Shown piece by piece: positions 1-8,222 of a stretch of 64,000 bases of DNA; the first letter of the stretch is position 1; every line of letters starts with the position of its first letter. Location of the stretch: assembly GCF_900250115.1 (NCBI RefSeq), contig NZ_LT984803.1:2383583-2447582 (forward strand), in the 5' to 3' direction. The notes beneath the pieces were generated by a model. That model was not told the origin of the DNA, ran no database searches, and worked only from the letters and a program-made list of their open reading frames with translations. A program made the translations under genes and the position numbers. The stretch is from Cupriavidus taiwanensis. GTDB taxonomy: Bacteria > Pseudomonadota > Gammaproteobacteria > Burkholderiales > Burkholderiaceae.

Positions 1-1093
1 CCCGCACGTTGGGATCGAGCATGGGCAGGTTGATGCTCGGCATGAAGCCGAAGGTGAAGGACTTGAGCAGGTCGCTCAAGGCGAAGCTGGCGGTGCCGCC
101 GCGCGCGGTCAGGCTGATGCTGGGCAGCTGCGCCAGGCGCGCCTGGCCGACGATGTTGTAGGCGGCCAGCACGCGATACTCCGCCGCCACCACGTCCGGG
201 CGCCGCGCCAGCAGCTGCGACGGCAGCCCGGCCGGCACCGCGGGCGGCTGCACGCGGTCCTGCAGCCGCCCTGCCGGCACCTTGAGATTGCCGGCGGGCA
301 CGCCCACCAGCGTCGCCAGCGCGTTCTCCGCCACGTCGCGCGAGCGGCGCAGCTCGAGCAGGTCCTTGTTCAGCCGGTTGATTTCGGCCTGCTGCTGCAT
401 CACGCGGATCTTCGGCACCAGCCCGTTCTGGTACATGGCCTGGTAGGTGGACAGGATCTGCCCGTTCTTGGCCACGGTGCGCGCCTGCTGCTCGATCTGT
501 TCGTCGAACTGCAGGATCTGGAAGTAGGTGGTGGAGACATTGGCCACCAGTGTCAGGTAGCCGGCGCGCCAGTCCGCCTCGGTGGCGCGGAACTCGGCGG
601 CCTGCGCCTGCACGCCCTTCTCGACCTTGCCCCAGATATCGATGTCCCAGTTCAGCTGGGCGCCGGCGCTATAGGTCCAGGTGGACTTCTGCCCGGTGCT
701 CTTTTCGAAGCTTGCACCGGCGCCGACGTCGATCACCGGCAGCCCGCCCGCGCGGGCTTCGCCGATCTGCGCATTGGCGACGCGGATGCGCGCCGCCAGC
801 ACCTTGATATCGTAGTTGCCGGCCAGCGCGCGTTCGACCAGCTGGTTCAGGTATGGGTCCTGGAACCCCAGCCACCAGTTGGGCTGCACCGCTTCGGCCG
901 GCGACACCGTGATCGAGTCCTGGCGCGACCATTCCGCCTTGGCAGGGGTTTCGGGGCGCTGGTACACCGGCGGGCGGAAGTCTGCGCAACCCGCCAGCAG
1001 GGCCGCGCCGGCCGCCAGCGCGGCCAGCCAGGCAGCACGGCGCGGCGCGCGGATCACCGCAGGCACGGACGGGACTGGGGGAAATGCGGGCAC
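1..1093 (-). CDS. Outer-membrane efflux lipoprotein, NodT/OprM family (3' end cut by window edge)
   Basis: TolC-type outer-membrane channel subunit of a tripartite efflux pump. I translated the minus strand from a GTG at 1093, preceded by AGGAAA six bases upstream. The first 36 residues are a basic, Ala/Leu-rich signal ending in a lipobox (LLAGC, Cys36), so the protein is probably a lipoprotein. After it come features of the OEP family: 'PNWWLGFQDPYLNQLVERAL', 'NYDIKVLAARIRVANAQI', 'RRPDVVAAEYRVLAAYNIVG' and 'LPSISLT'. About 364 residues are visible of a usual 470-500; the C-terminus lies outside the window. Its pump partners are not in view. It is the nearest transport gene to the double-glycine peptides, but a functional link is inference only. 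Confidence 0.87.
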   Translation of the reverse strand, partial: MPAFPPVPSVPAVIRAPRRAAWLAALAAGAALLAGCADFRPPVYQRPETPAKAEWSRQDSITVSPAEAVQPNWWLGFQDPYLNQLVERALAGNYDIKVLAARIRVANAQIGEARAGGLPVIDVGAGASFEKSTGQKSTWTYSAGAQLNWDIDIWGKVEKGVQAQAAEFRATEADWRAGYLTLVANVSTTYFQILQFDEQIEQQARTVAKNGQILSTYQAMYQNGLVPKIRVMQQQAEINRLNKDLLELRRSRDVAENALATLVGVPAGNLKVPAGRLQDRVQPPAVPAGLPSQLLARRPDVVAAEYRVLAAYNIVGQARLAQLPSISLTARGGTASFALSDLLKSFTFGFMPSINLPMLDPNVR

Positions 1094-1277
1094 GATGTCT
1101 TTCCTGCGTGCGACGGCGGCGGTCGGCGGGACGGAACCGGTTCGCCGGTCCAGCGCGGCCGCCGCGTCTGTCTGTATTGTGGTGCGCGCCGGCGCGCGCT
1201 CCAACCCCGATCGGCACGGGGCCGGCAAAAGCGCCGCGGGGACGCCCCCGCGGCGCGGCGCCATCTCAACCATCCTC

Positions 1278-1547
1278 TCAACGATAGATATTGTTGCTGG
1301 CGTTCTGGTTGGTATCCACATGCGAGCGGACATGGTCGAGGAAGGCCGAGCCGTTGCCGTTCAGGTTGGTCACGGACTGCAGTTGCGCGATCTCCTGCCG
1401 CGCGTTGATGCTGCCGTCGAAGGCAAGCTTGACCGGTGCATACACCGCGGCGAAGGGCAGGTACGAGGTGCCGCCGCGCACGGCGTGCATGCGCTTGCGG
1501 TCGAGGGTTTCAGCGGCGGACAGGTCCTGGATGGTCAGCGTGGTCAT
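1278..1547 (-). CDS. Small double-glycine-leader protein, second gene of left cassette
   Basis: 89 residues. The first 26 form a leader ending AVRGG, with Leu at -12, Met at -7 and Val at -4 from the Gly-Gly. This is the pattern of class II bacteriocin and microcin leaders cleaved by C39 peptidase ABC exporters. Residues 1-36 are identical to those of the protein at 7488-7757, after which the two diverge (VKLAFDGSINARQ here). The C-terminal block ('LQSVTNLNGNGSAFLDHV') is shared by four paralogues. This copy ends in NNIYR where its paralogues end in NNIYG or NNIFG. A GGAGACCATC ribosome-binding region precedes the ATG. Function unknown; export after Gly26 is inferred. Confidence 0.85.
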   Translation of the reverse strand: MTTLTIQDLSAAETLDRKRMHAVRGGTSYLPFAAVYAPVKLAFDGSINARQEIAQLQSVTNLNGNGSAFLDHVRSHVDTNQNASNNIYR

Positions 1548-1598
1548 GATGGTCTCCGGTATCGGTGGTCAGTGTCTGGATTTGGCGGGCGCGGCGGC

Positions 1599-1868
1599 TC
1601 AGCCGTAGATGTTGTTGGTGGCGTTCTGGTTGGTGTGCACGTTCGACTTGACGTGGTCCAGGAAGGCCGAGCCGTTGCCGTTCATGTTGGTCACGGACTG
1701 CATCTGCGCGATCTCCTGCACGGCGGTAATGCTCTTGTCGAACGACAGGTTCAGCGGCTGGAACACGGCCACGAACGGCATCAGCGCGCGGCCGCCGCGC
1801 ACGGCGTGCATGCCCTTGCGGTCCAGGGTTTCGACGGTGGTCAGGTCGGTGAGGGTCAGCTTGGTCAT
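1599..1868 (-). CDS. Small double-glycine-leader protein, first gene of left cassette
   Basis: 89 residues with a 26-residue leader (HAVRGG; Leu15, Met20, Val23 in the canonical positions) and a 63-residue core. The core starts with a variable hydrophobic stretch (RALMPFVAVFQPLNLSFDKS) and ends with the conserved 'EIAQMQSVTNMNGNGSAFL' and NNIYG. GGAGACCATC precedes the ATG at 1868. The gene is the mirror image of 7167-7436 and shares its upstream 95 bp almost exactly, including a -24/-12 element. It is probably co-transcribed with the next gene (51-bp gap). No cysteines, so a disulfide or lanthionine peptide is unlikely. Role unknown. Confidence 0.85.
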   Translation of the reverse strand: MTKLTLTDLTTVETLDRKGMHAVRGGRALMPFVAVFQPLNLSFDKSITAVQEIAQMQSVTNMNGNGSAFLDHVKSNVHTNQNATNNIYG

Positions 1869-1946
1869 GATGGTCTCCAGTAGAGGAAGGTATTGCCTTG
1901 GGCTTGGGTTCGAGCATCGGGTTGGTGTCGCGCTCGGGAGGGACAA

Positions 1947-1965
1947 ACGCAGGGACTGTGCCAGC
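1947..1965 (-). promoter_or_regulatory. Sigma-54 type -24/-12 promoter of left cassette
   Basis: The minus strand reads TGGCACAGTCCCTGCG. GG (1962-1961) and GC (1950-1949) are separated by exactly ten bases, as required for RpoN promoters (consensus TGGCAC-N5-TTGC). Expected transcription start is about 12 bases further on, leaving an 70-nt leader before the ATG at 1868. The same element sits at the same distance in the right copy. Confidence 0.6.
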
Positions 1966-2183
1966 GCGCCTGCGAAACCGGTCTGGATGACGGAAGTGCC
2001 TGTAAACACGGGGGTTTTCGCCTCCGGCGCGTAGCCGGGAGACACCCGCTGGCGGGATCAGGGCGAGGTGCGGTGGCGGGCTGCCACCAACAGATCGGAG
2101 GATGCGTGTTGGGAGCCGGCCAACTGGCAGTCCAACTGCCGGGCCCGCTCCCCTGACGGGCCGCGGGGCCGCGCGCTGCGGAG
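1963..2183. other. Intergenic DNA between GG-leader cassette and DUF4399 genes
   Basis: No open frame with family resemblance. The high sequence identity of the inverted duplication stops at about 1962. GC-rich short inverted repeats occur around 2040-2170, but I see no clear terminator with a T tract. Confidence 0.4.
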
Positions 2184-2612
2184 CTACTTCACGTAGATCG
2201 TGATCCGCTTCGAATACACCGGCGGGTTGGTCGGTATGTGCTTGTCATCGCCCATCAGCAGCTGCAGGGTGTGCTTGCCCGGCGCCAGCTCGACCATGGT
2301 CTCGGTCTCGCCCGCGCCGAAATGCAGGTGGTTGCGGTCGTTGGGAATCTCCTTGTCCATCGGCGGCAGGTCCACGTCGATCAGCAGGTGATGGTGCCCG
2401 GTATTGGGAAACTTCACGTCCTTGGGGGCCACCCCCATGTTGCGCAGCCCGAACCACACCTTGAACGGCTTGCCGGCGGGCAAGGTCTGCCCGTCATTGG
2501 GCCAGCCGATGTACAGATAGGCATTGGGCGGCGCCGCCGTGGGGCCGCCCTGCACCCACGCGGACAGCATCAGGCTGACGGCGAAGACAGCCGCGGCAAG
2601 TAGTCGGGACAT
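2184..2612 (-). CDS. DUF4399 family exported protein (copy 1)
   Basis: 142 residues. A signal peptide of about 22 residues (MSRLLAAAVFAVSLMLSAWV) is followed by a single DUF4399 domain. Family marks are 'FGLRNMGVAPKDV', '[15 protein letters not shown]', '[12 protein letters not shown]' and '[11 protein letters not shown]'. The His-rich GHHHLLID motif is diagnostic; the molecular function is unknown and the fold is probably a periplasmic beta-sandwich. The gene lies 58 bp downstream of a paralogue on the same strand, so the pair is probably an operon produced by tandem duplication. The context (kinase, SUMF1-fold protein, GG-leader peptides) is not explained by anything known about DUF4399. 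Confidence 0.88.
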   Translation of the reverse strand: MSRLLAAAVFAVSLMLSAWVQGGPTAAPPNAYLYIGWPNDGQTLPAGKPFKVWFGLRNMGVAPKDVKFPNTGHHHLLIDVDLPPMDKEIPNDRNHLHFGAGETETMVELAPGKHTLQLLMGDDKHIPTNPPVYSKRITIYVK

Positions 2613-2670
2613 GGCGCCCTCCCTGTATGTTGATCGGCCTGCGCCGGCGCGCGCGGCGCATGCTGCGTCG

Positions 2671-3096
2671 CTATTTCACCGTGATCGTGATCTTCTTCGA
2701 ATAGATCGGCGGCTCGAACGGAACGTGCCTGGCGTCGCCCATCAGCAATTGCAGCGTGTGCTTGCCTGGCGGCAGTTCGATGCGCGCATCGGTCTCGCCC
2801 GCGCCGAAGTGCAGGTGGTTCTTGTCCGAGGGGATTTCCTTGTCGAGCGGCGGCAGCTCGGTATCGATCAGCAGGTGATGGTGACCGCAGCGCGGCGATT
2901 CGACGCCCTTGGGGCAGACGCCCATATTGCGCAGGCCCATGCGCACCCAGAACTTGCCGCCGCCGATGACAGCGCCGTCGTACGGCCAGATGATATAAAC
3001 CTCGGCATTGGGCGGGGCTGCCGTCGGCAACGACAGCGACGGCGCGACGGCCAGCGTGGCGGCCGCCAGCAGGCGGAGCAGGAATCGTCTGGACAT
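2671..3096 (-). CDS. DUF4399 family exported protein (copy 2)
   Basis: 141 residues, with an N-terminal signal ([20 protein letters not shown]) and the DUF4399 domain ('[20 protein letters not shown]', '[12 protein letters not shown]', '[19 protein letters not shown]'). It differs from the neighbouring copy by two cysteines (in GVCPKG and SPRCGH), close enough to form a disulfide in the periplasm. It is first in the likely two-gene operon and divergent from the SUMF1-fold gene at 3387; the 290 bp between them should hold both promoters. Confidence 0.88.
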   Translation of the reverse strand: MSRRFLLRLLAAATLAVAPSLSLPTAAPPNAEVYIIWPYDGAVIGGGKFWVRMGLRNMGVCPKGVESPRCGHHHLLIDTELPPLDKEIPSDKNHLHFGAGETDARIELPPGKHTLQLLMGDARHVPFEPPIYSKKITITVK

Positions 3097-3386
3097 ACGC
3101 GTCGCCTCCCCGAGATCTATCCCGAAACCCGATCACGTTGTCCCGAAAGCCCCTTGTTGTTGCTTGTTGGTCAGCGCTCGGCGATTCGTCATTCAGGTTA
3201 GGACGCAAGCGCGGAAAAGGCGACCCCGGCGTGCGGCGGCGACGTGGCAATGCTTCGCCGCATCCACACGCGCTGTGCTATCTTGAAGCAAGCCGGTCGA
3301 CGTCCTGGCCACACCGCAATGTGCCCGGCGCATGCCGGCGGCTACGGCATGCAATGCAATCGCGGCGGCTCCAGCGAGGTGTGAAG

Positions 3387-4610
3387 ATGTGGCGCAACCT
3401 ACCAGTCTTACGCGTGGCTGCGATGATCCCGATGGCCGCCACGGCGGCGCTGCTGGCCACGGCAATGCCCGCGGCTGGCGCATCGGCGCAAGCCCAGCCA
3501 CTGCTCGCCGGCATCATGCCGAAGAACACCGACGAGCAATATGAGCTGAGCTTCTGGGAATCGATCAAGAACAGCAACTACGCCGCCGACTACGAAGCCT
3601 ACCTGAAGCAGTACCCCAACGGCCGCTTCGCCGGACTCGCCAGGGCCCGGCTCGAGCGCCTGGCGGGCAGCGCGCCCGCGCCCAAGACTCAGGCGCCCGC
3701 GCCACCGCCACGCGCGGGCGCCACGGCCAGCGGACCAGCCTCGCGGCCCGCGGCGCCTGCCGCGGCTTCGGCGCCCCCGGCCAAGGCGGCGCCGCCCGCG
3801 CCCGCGGCCGCGCGTCCGTCAGCCCCAGCACCAGCGGCCGCGGCGCCGCGCGCCGGCAGCGCGGGCGACGGCGTGGTCAGCACCACGCTGCGCACCGGCG
3901 AGATCCGCGATTGTCCGGCCTGCCCGACGCTGGTCACGCTGCCGGCCGGCAGCTTCACCATGGGCAGCAACGCCAGCGACCCGGCCGAGAAGCCGCCGCA
4001 TCATGTCGCCATCGCCCAGCCCTTCGCCATCGGCCGCTATGAAGTCACGGTCGAGCAATGGAACGCCTGTGCCGACGCCGGCGGCTGCCAGCGCATTGCC
4101 ACCGTCGCCGACAGCGCGAAGAACGCACCGGTGCGCGACGTCAGCTGGGACGACGCGCAGCAGTACGTGGCCTGGCTCAGCAAGACCACCGGCAAGAGCT
4201 ACCGGCTGCCCACCGAGGCGGAATGGGAATACGCGGCGCGCGGCGGCAGTGCCAGCACTTACTGGTGGGGCGACCAGATGCGCAAGGGCAATGCCAACTG
4301 CAAGGACTGCGGCGATCCGTGGAGCCAGGATGGGCCGGCGCCGGTGGGCTCGTTCGCTGCCAACCCCTACGGCCTGCATGACGTCAACGGCAGCGTGTGG
4401 GAATGGGTGGCCGATTGCTGGCACAGCTCCTACAAGGGCGCGCCCGCCGACGGGCGCGCATGGAACGAGAGCGCCTGCGGGGCGCGCGTCATCCGCGGCG
4501 GCTCGTGGCGCGAAGGCGCCAGCTACATGGTGTCGTCGACGCGCTTCAAGTACAGCCCGAGCGTGCGGCAGTCGCAGAACGGCTTCCGCGTGGCGCGCGA
4601 CATGAAATAG
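3387..4610 (+). CDS. Exported SUMF1/FGE-fold protein with Ala/Pro linker
   Basis: 407 residues from the ATG at 3387, preceded by GAGGTGTGAAG. Longer upstream frames lack a signal peptide and look spurious. Layout: signal peptide (about 1-34), a helical repeat seen in caspase/SUMF1 proteins ('[20 protein letters not shown]', 50-92), an Ala/Pro-rich linker (93-165), then the formylglycine-generating-enzyme fold (180-405: FTMGS, '[17 protein letters not shown]', '[15 protein letters not shown]', '[20 protein letters not shown]', VIRGGSW, FRVARD). Many members of this fold are not enzymes but ligand-binding or scaffold domains, and I cannot confirm the FGE copper-binding cysteine pair. It converges with the kinase gene; the two stop codons are about 50 bp apart. 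Confidence 0.87.
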   Translation: MWRNLPVLRVAAMIPMAATAALLATAMPAAGASAQAQPLLAGIMPKNTDEQYELSFWESIKNSNYAADYEAYLKQYPNGRFAGLARARLERLAGSAPAPKTQAPAPPPRAGATASGPASRPAAPAAASAPPAKAAPPAPAAARPSAPAPAAAAPRAGSAGDGVVSTTLRTGEIRDCPACPTLVTLPAGSFTMGSNASDPAEKPPHHVAIAQPFAIGRYEVTVEQWNACADAGGCQRIATVADSAKNAPVRDVSWDDAQQYVAWLSKTTGKSYRLPTEAEWEYAARGGSASTYWWGDQMRKGNANCKDCGDPWSQDGPAPVGSFAANPYGLHDVNGSVWEWVADCWHSSYKGAPADGRAWNESACGARVIRGGSWREGASYMVSSTRFKYSPSVRQSQNGFRVARDMK

Positions 4611-4659
4611 GAAGCCGCTGCGGCGGGCAGCGCAAGCCCGTGGACCGTGGTCAGCGCGG

Positions 4660-6759
4660 TCAGCGTGCGCGCGTGGAAATCTGCACCAGGTCCGCGCTGA
4701 TGCGGTCGCGCCCATAAGTGCGCGCCATCTGCGCCAGCGGCTTTTCCAGCGCGCGCAAATACTCCTGGCGCGACTCCACCTCGGCCCGGCGCGCCGCGAA
4801 CAGCGGCGCCGGCGTGGTCAGCAGCACCACCAGTTCGTTGCCGAAGGGCGCCGAGACGATCCAGTCGCCGCTGTCGCCGATGGTGGCGTGATAGGCCGGC
4901 GGCGCCTGGTGCGCCGGTATGCGCTGGCTCGGCACCATATGCGCCACCTTGCCGTCTGCGGCGAAGTAGTCGACATAGACATAGGAATCCTGCGCCGGCG
5001 TGCGCAGGTCGAGCACCATCGGCGCGCCTTCGGTCAGCTGCGTGCCCTTGCCGCGCAACTGCAGCGACGACGCCGTCGCGCCCTGCCGGTTGCCCGACCA
5101 GTACGGCGCGATCATGCTGGCCACTTCGCATTTGTCGGCGGCCAGCGGCTGGGCCTCGACCACCACCTCGCGCAGCGCCTTGGCGCCGGGCAGGCCACTG
5201 AGCTGTTCGCGCAGGCGCGCGGCACCCACGCTCTCGGCCAGGTAGCCGCGCACGTGCAGGGTCTGGTCCTGGCGCGCGCCGGCAAGCAGCGAGCACGGCA
5301 CCGCCGCCAGCAGCTTGCCGACCTCGGCCATCGACAGCTCCGCCGCAGCGGCTGCCACGGGCGCTGGTGGCACCGGCGCTGGCGGCGCAGGCGCCGGCGC
5401 GGCTGGCGCCTCCGTGGCCGGCGCGGCGGCGCTCACCGGCGCTGCCGCGCCGGCATCGCCGCTCGGGGCCTCGGCCTGGCGCTGCGACTGCCAGGCGTAG
5501 TAGCCGAGTGCCGCCACGCCGACCAGCGCGGTCACCACGCCGCCCGCCACCAGCGGCCCGGAGCGGCGCGCCGGACCGATGATGGTGGCCGGCGCCGCGC
5601 TCATGCCCTGCAGGAAGCGCGCGACCGTCGGCGTGCGCGTCTCGCGGTCGAGCGAAAGGGCTTCGCGCAGGGTCTTCCATTGCGTGCGACCCAGCTGCGG
5701 CAGCGGCGCCGGCTTGAGCCCGGCCTCGCGCGCCTGGTTGGCCGAGAGCCGCTGGTAGGGATGCTTGCCGCTCAGCAGCTCGTAGGTCACGCAGGCCAGC
5801 GCGTAAATATCGTCACGGGGATCGGGCTCGCGATGCTCGAACATCTCGGGGCTGGCATAGGCGGGCGTCATGCCGCCCAGCGAACCGGGATCGAAGACGG
5901 TGCGGTCGGATTCGTCGGCCGGCGGCAGGAAGCCGCGCGCGATGCCGAAGTCGATCACCTTGACCTCGCCGTTGGCGGTCAGGAAGACATTGGCGGGCTT
6001 GAAGTCGCAGTGCACGAAGCCGCGCTCGTGCGCATACGCCAGCGCGTTGCCCATGCCCTGGATGATCGGCATGGCGCGCGCCATCGGCATGCCGGCAAAG
6101 CCGGGGGCCTTGAGCACATGGTTGAGCGACGAGCCCGACAGGTACTCCATGGTAAGGAAGACCACCGGCCCGTCGCGGTCGAAGTCATAGACCGTGACGA
6201 TGTTCCGGTGCGCCAGCGTCTGCGCCTTGCGCGCCTCGCGCTGCAGCGCCATCAGCGACTTGGGATGGCCGCTGAATTGCAGGTTCAGCACCTTGATCGC
6301 GATGTAGGGCCGGCGGTCCGAGGCCTCCAGCTTGCGCAGGTCGAGCGCCTTGTAGACCGTGCCCATGCCGCCGACGCCCAGGCATTCCTCCAGCACGAAG
6401 CGGCCGTTGAGCGTATCGCCCACGCCCTTGGTGGCCGGCGTCTGCGGCAGCGTGCCGGGTTCGGGCGAGGCCGCATACATCGAGCCGGTTTCCGTGCCGG
6501 CCAGGCGCGTGGCGTCGGTGGCGCCATCGTATTGGGTGGCGCCGCGGCGCTCGATGCGCCGCATGACTTCGGCATAGACCGCGGGCGGGAACGGAAAGCG
6601 CGTGTTTTCCTCGATCACCACCCGTGCCGCCTGGCTCGGGGTGGTGGGGTCCTGCGCCAGGGCCGTTTCGAATGACGCGACGAACTCGTCGTCGGAGAGA
6701 CCACCGTTCTGGAACTTGCGGATCAGGTCTTTGAGACTGGCCACGGGATGCCCTGACAT
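4660..6759 (-). CDS. Membrane Ser/Thr protein kinase with C-terminal DUF4384-like domain
   Basis: 699 residues from the ATG at 6759; a GTG at 6783 is an alternative start. A SHOCT-like segment (8-35) precedes the Hanks-type kinase (about 120-385): P-loop GVGGMG (128-133), Lys156 in AIKVL, catalytic loop HCDFKPAN (250-257), DFG (270-272), and the APE-region motif ASPEM. The Arg of the usual HRD is Cys, so it is a non-RD kinase, often not controlled by activation-loop phosphorylation. A single transmembrane helix (401-421) is followed by an Ala/Pro-rich linker and an extracytoplasmic domain with 'SYVYVDYFAADGKV', resembling DUF4384. The topology suggests sensing outside and signalling inside. 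Substrates are unknown; neighbours with FHA-independent folds offer no direct clue. Confidence 0.88.
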   Translation of the reverse strand: MSGHPVASLKDLIRKFQNGGLSDDEFVASFETALAQDPTTPSQAARVVIEENTRFPFPPAVYAEVMRRIERRGATQYDGATDATRLAGTETGSMYAASPEPGTLPQTPATKGVGDTLNGRFVLEECLGVGGMGTVYKALDLRKLEASDRRPYIAIKVLNLQFSGHPKSLMALQREARKAQTLAHRNIVTVYDFDRDGPVVFLTMEYLSGSSLNHVLKAPGFAGMPMARAMPIIQGMGNALAYAHERGFVHCDFKPANVFLTANGEVKVIDFGIARGFLPPADESDRTVFDPGSLGGMTPAYASPEMFEHREPDPRDDIYALACVTYELLSGKHPYQRLSANQAREAGLKPAPLPQLGRTQWKTLREALSLDRETRTPTVARFLQGMSAAPATIIGPARRSGPLVAGGVVTALVGVAALGYYAWQSQRQAEAPSGDAGAAAPVSAAAPATEAPAAPAPAPPAPVPPAPVAAAAAELSMAEVGKLLAAVPCSLLAGARQDQTLHVRGYLAESVGAARLREQLSGLPGAKALREVVVEAQPLAADKCEVASMIAPYWSGNRQGATASSLQLRGKGTQLTEGAPMVLDLRTPAQDSYVYVDYFAADGKVAHMVPSQRIPAHQAPPAYHATIGDSGDWIVSAPFGNELVVLLTTPAPLFAARRAEVESRQEYLRALEKPLAQMARTYGRDRISADLVQISTRAR

Positions 6760-7070
6760 GGTTGCTGGCAGGGCCTGTCCCACCCAGCGGATATGCCCTC
6801 TCCTCGCTGGATACTAGTGCGCACCCAAGGCATGCGCAAACCATGCGAGGGCGGCATGCCGCGGCACCCTGGCGCGCTTGGCATGCGCCCTTGCCGGGCG
6901 CGCGCGGCTCTGTCGCATCGGCACCAACACCTGCGCCGCCGATGTTGGCCGCGGCCCGTCACAGCGGACCCGCCCACGCGCGGCGCCGGCCCCGGTCGCG
7001 AGCCGGCATCTGCGGCGAATTCCCTTTGTTTTCAGGCTCTTGCGCGTGCCCAGCGCGAGCGCCCGGGGCC

Positions 7071-7089
7071 TTGGCACGGTCCCTGCGTT
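7071..7089 (+). promoter_or_regulatory. Sigma-54 type -24/-12 promoter of right cassette
   Basis: TTGGCACGGTCCCTGCGT: GG at 7073-7074 and GC at 7085-7086 with ten bases between, a near-consensus RpoN promoter. The expected start, near 7098, gives a 70-nt leader to the ATG at 7167. Its conservation in the inverted copy, where flanking DNA has diverged, supports function. Confidence 0.62.
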
Positions 7090-7166
7090 TGTCCCTCCCG
7101 AGCGCGACACCAACCCGATGCTCGAACCCAAACCCAAGGCAATACCTTCCTCTACTGGAGACCATC

Positions 7167-7436
7167 ATGACCACGCTGACCATCAAGGACCTGTCCTCCG
7201 CCGCAACTCTCGACAGCAAGCGCATGCACGCCGTGCGCGGCGGCATCGCCTACATGCCGTTCGCCGCCGTCTACAGCCCGGTAAAGCTGTCGCTCGACAA
7301 GAGCATCACCGCCGTGCAGGAGATCGCGCAGATGCAGTCCGTGACCAACCTGAACGGCAACGGCTCGGCCTTCCTGGACCACGTCAAGTCGAACGTGCAC
7401 ACCGATCAGAACGCCAGCAACAACATCTACGGCTGA
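7167..7436 (+). CDS. Small double-glycine-leader protein, first gene of right cassette
   Basis: 89 residues: 26-residue leader (Leu15, Met20, Val23, Gly25-Gly26) and a 63-residue core ending NNIYG. TGGAGACCATC precedes the ATG. The core carries the family block 'EIAQMQSVTNLNGNGSAFLD'; residues 27-44 vary between paralogues, while the last 45 or so are conserved. The start chosen is the ATG after the ribosome-binding site. The upstream frame that continues to 6762 is only leader DNA. Probably co-transcribed with 7488-7757. Confidence 0.87.
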   Translation: MTTLTIKDLSSAATLDSKRMHAVRGGIAYMPFAAVYSPVKLSLDKSITAVQEIAQMQSVTNLNGNGSAFLDHVKSNVHTDQNASNNIYG

Positions 7437-7487
7437 GCCGCCGCGCCCGCCAGATCCAGACACTGACCACCGATACCGGAGACCATC

Positions 7488-7757
7488 ATGACCACGCTGA
7501 CCATCCAGGACCTGTCCGCCGCTGAAACCCTCGACCGCAAGCGCATGCACGCCGTGCGCGGCGGCACCTCTTACCTGCCCTTCGCCGCCGTCTACATGCC
7601 GATCAAGGCGTCGGTCGACAAGAGCATCAGCGCCGTGCAGAGCATCGCGCAGATGCAGTCCGTGACCAACCTGAACGGCAATGGCTCGGCCTTCCTGGAC
7701 CACGTCAAGTCCGACGTGCACACCAACCAGAACGCCACCAACAACATCTTCGGCTGA
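7488..7757 (+). CDS. Small double-glycine-leader protein, second gene of right cassette
   Basis: 89 residues; residues 1-36 are identical to those of the protein at 1278-1547, the rest is typical of the family (MPIKASVDKSISAVQS, then 'IAQMQSVTNLNGNGSAFLDH' and NNIFG). CCGGAGACCATC precedes the ATG. Conserved leader plus variable centre plus conserved tail fits a set of related exported peptides with different specificities. This is inference; no cognate C39 transporter or immunity gene is visible in the window. Confidence 0.87.
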   Translation: MTTLTIQDLSAAETLDRKRMHAVRGGTSYLPFAAVYMPIKASVDKSISAVQSIAQMQSVTNLNGNGSAFLDHVKSDVHTNQNATNNIFG

Positions 7758-7846
7758 AAGCCGATGCGCAACGCGCGCGGAGCGCCTGCCTGAGCGCAGC
7801 AAGCTCCGCGCCAACCGCCCCAACACCGATGCAAAGGAGCACCATC

Positions 7847-8119
7847 ATGTCAACCATCCTCGTCCGCGACCTCGCCCTGAGCAAGGAACTCGACCGTGCC
7901 TCGCTGTGCGCCGTACGCGGCGGCAGCTCGTGGCTCAGCCGCGGTGTCGGCGATGTCGGCCCGCTCGCCAATGTCACCGTCAACGTCAACCAGAACATCG
8001 CGCAACTGCAAAGCATCAACGTCAACACGCTCAACAACAGCTTCGTCGGCCCCGGCGTCGGCCCGGTGCGGGTCAACGTCAACCCGTCGCAATGGGCCGG
8101 CAACTTTGCCGCAGTCTGA
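7847..8119 (+). CDS. Divergent double-glycine-leader protein with Asn/Val-rich core
   Basis: 90 residues from the ATG at 7847 (AAGGAGC six bases upstream; an ATG at 7829 would break the leader pattern). The leader is again exactly 26 residues (LDRASLCAVRGG). The core is different: 'NVTVNVNQNIAQLQSINVNT' alternates Asn and Val, a pattern seen in beta-solenoid or amyloid-like proteins, followed by 'PGVGPVRVNVNPSQW'. It shares IAQLQS with the cassette proteins, so a common origin is likely. It lies 89 bp after the preceding gene and may be in the same transcript. Confidence 0.82.
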   Translation: MSTILVRDLALSKELDRASLCAVRGGSSWLSRGVGDVGPLANVTVNVNQNIAQLQSINVNTLNNSFVGPGVGPVRVNVNPSQWAGNFAAV

Positions 8120-8222
8120 GCGCCCCGCATGGCGGGCCCGCGCAGGAGCGCGGGGCCGCCTTGCCTATACTGAAGCGGTCCCGCGGCCGCGACGCCGCGG
8201 CCCCGCTTGACCGGAGACCGCC

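Larger units (their letters stand above)
1276..1962 (-). repeat. Left arm of a 0.69-kb inverted duplication (two GG-leader genes plus leader DNA)
   Basis: On the minus strand this holds a conserved leader (1869-1962), one small gene, a 51-bp spacer and a second small gene. The same order occurs on the plus strand at 7073-7757. Read by eye, the leader differs from its partner at two positions in about 95 bp and the spacer at one position in 51 bp. The coding parts are more divergent, mainly in the middle of each protein. Confidence 0.9.
7073..7757 (+). repeat. Right arm of the 0.69-kb inverted duplication
   Basis: Plus-strand counterpart of 1276-1962: leader, gene, 51-bp spacer, gene. Homology begins abruptly at the TGGCAC of the promoter. 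The bracketed DNA (about 1963-7072) contains the DUF4399 pair, the SUMF1-fold protein and the kinase. Confidence 0.9.

Noticed and set aside
4888..6675. 595-residue plus-strand frame opposite the kinase
   Set aside because: Arg/His/Gln-rich shadow of the kinase gene with no family motif.
6762..7166. Long N-terminal extension of the first right-cassette protein (224 residues in total)
   Set aside because: The ribosome-binding site, leader pattern and conservation in the inverted copy all place the start at 7167; the extension translates the promoter and untranslated leader.
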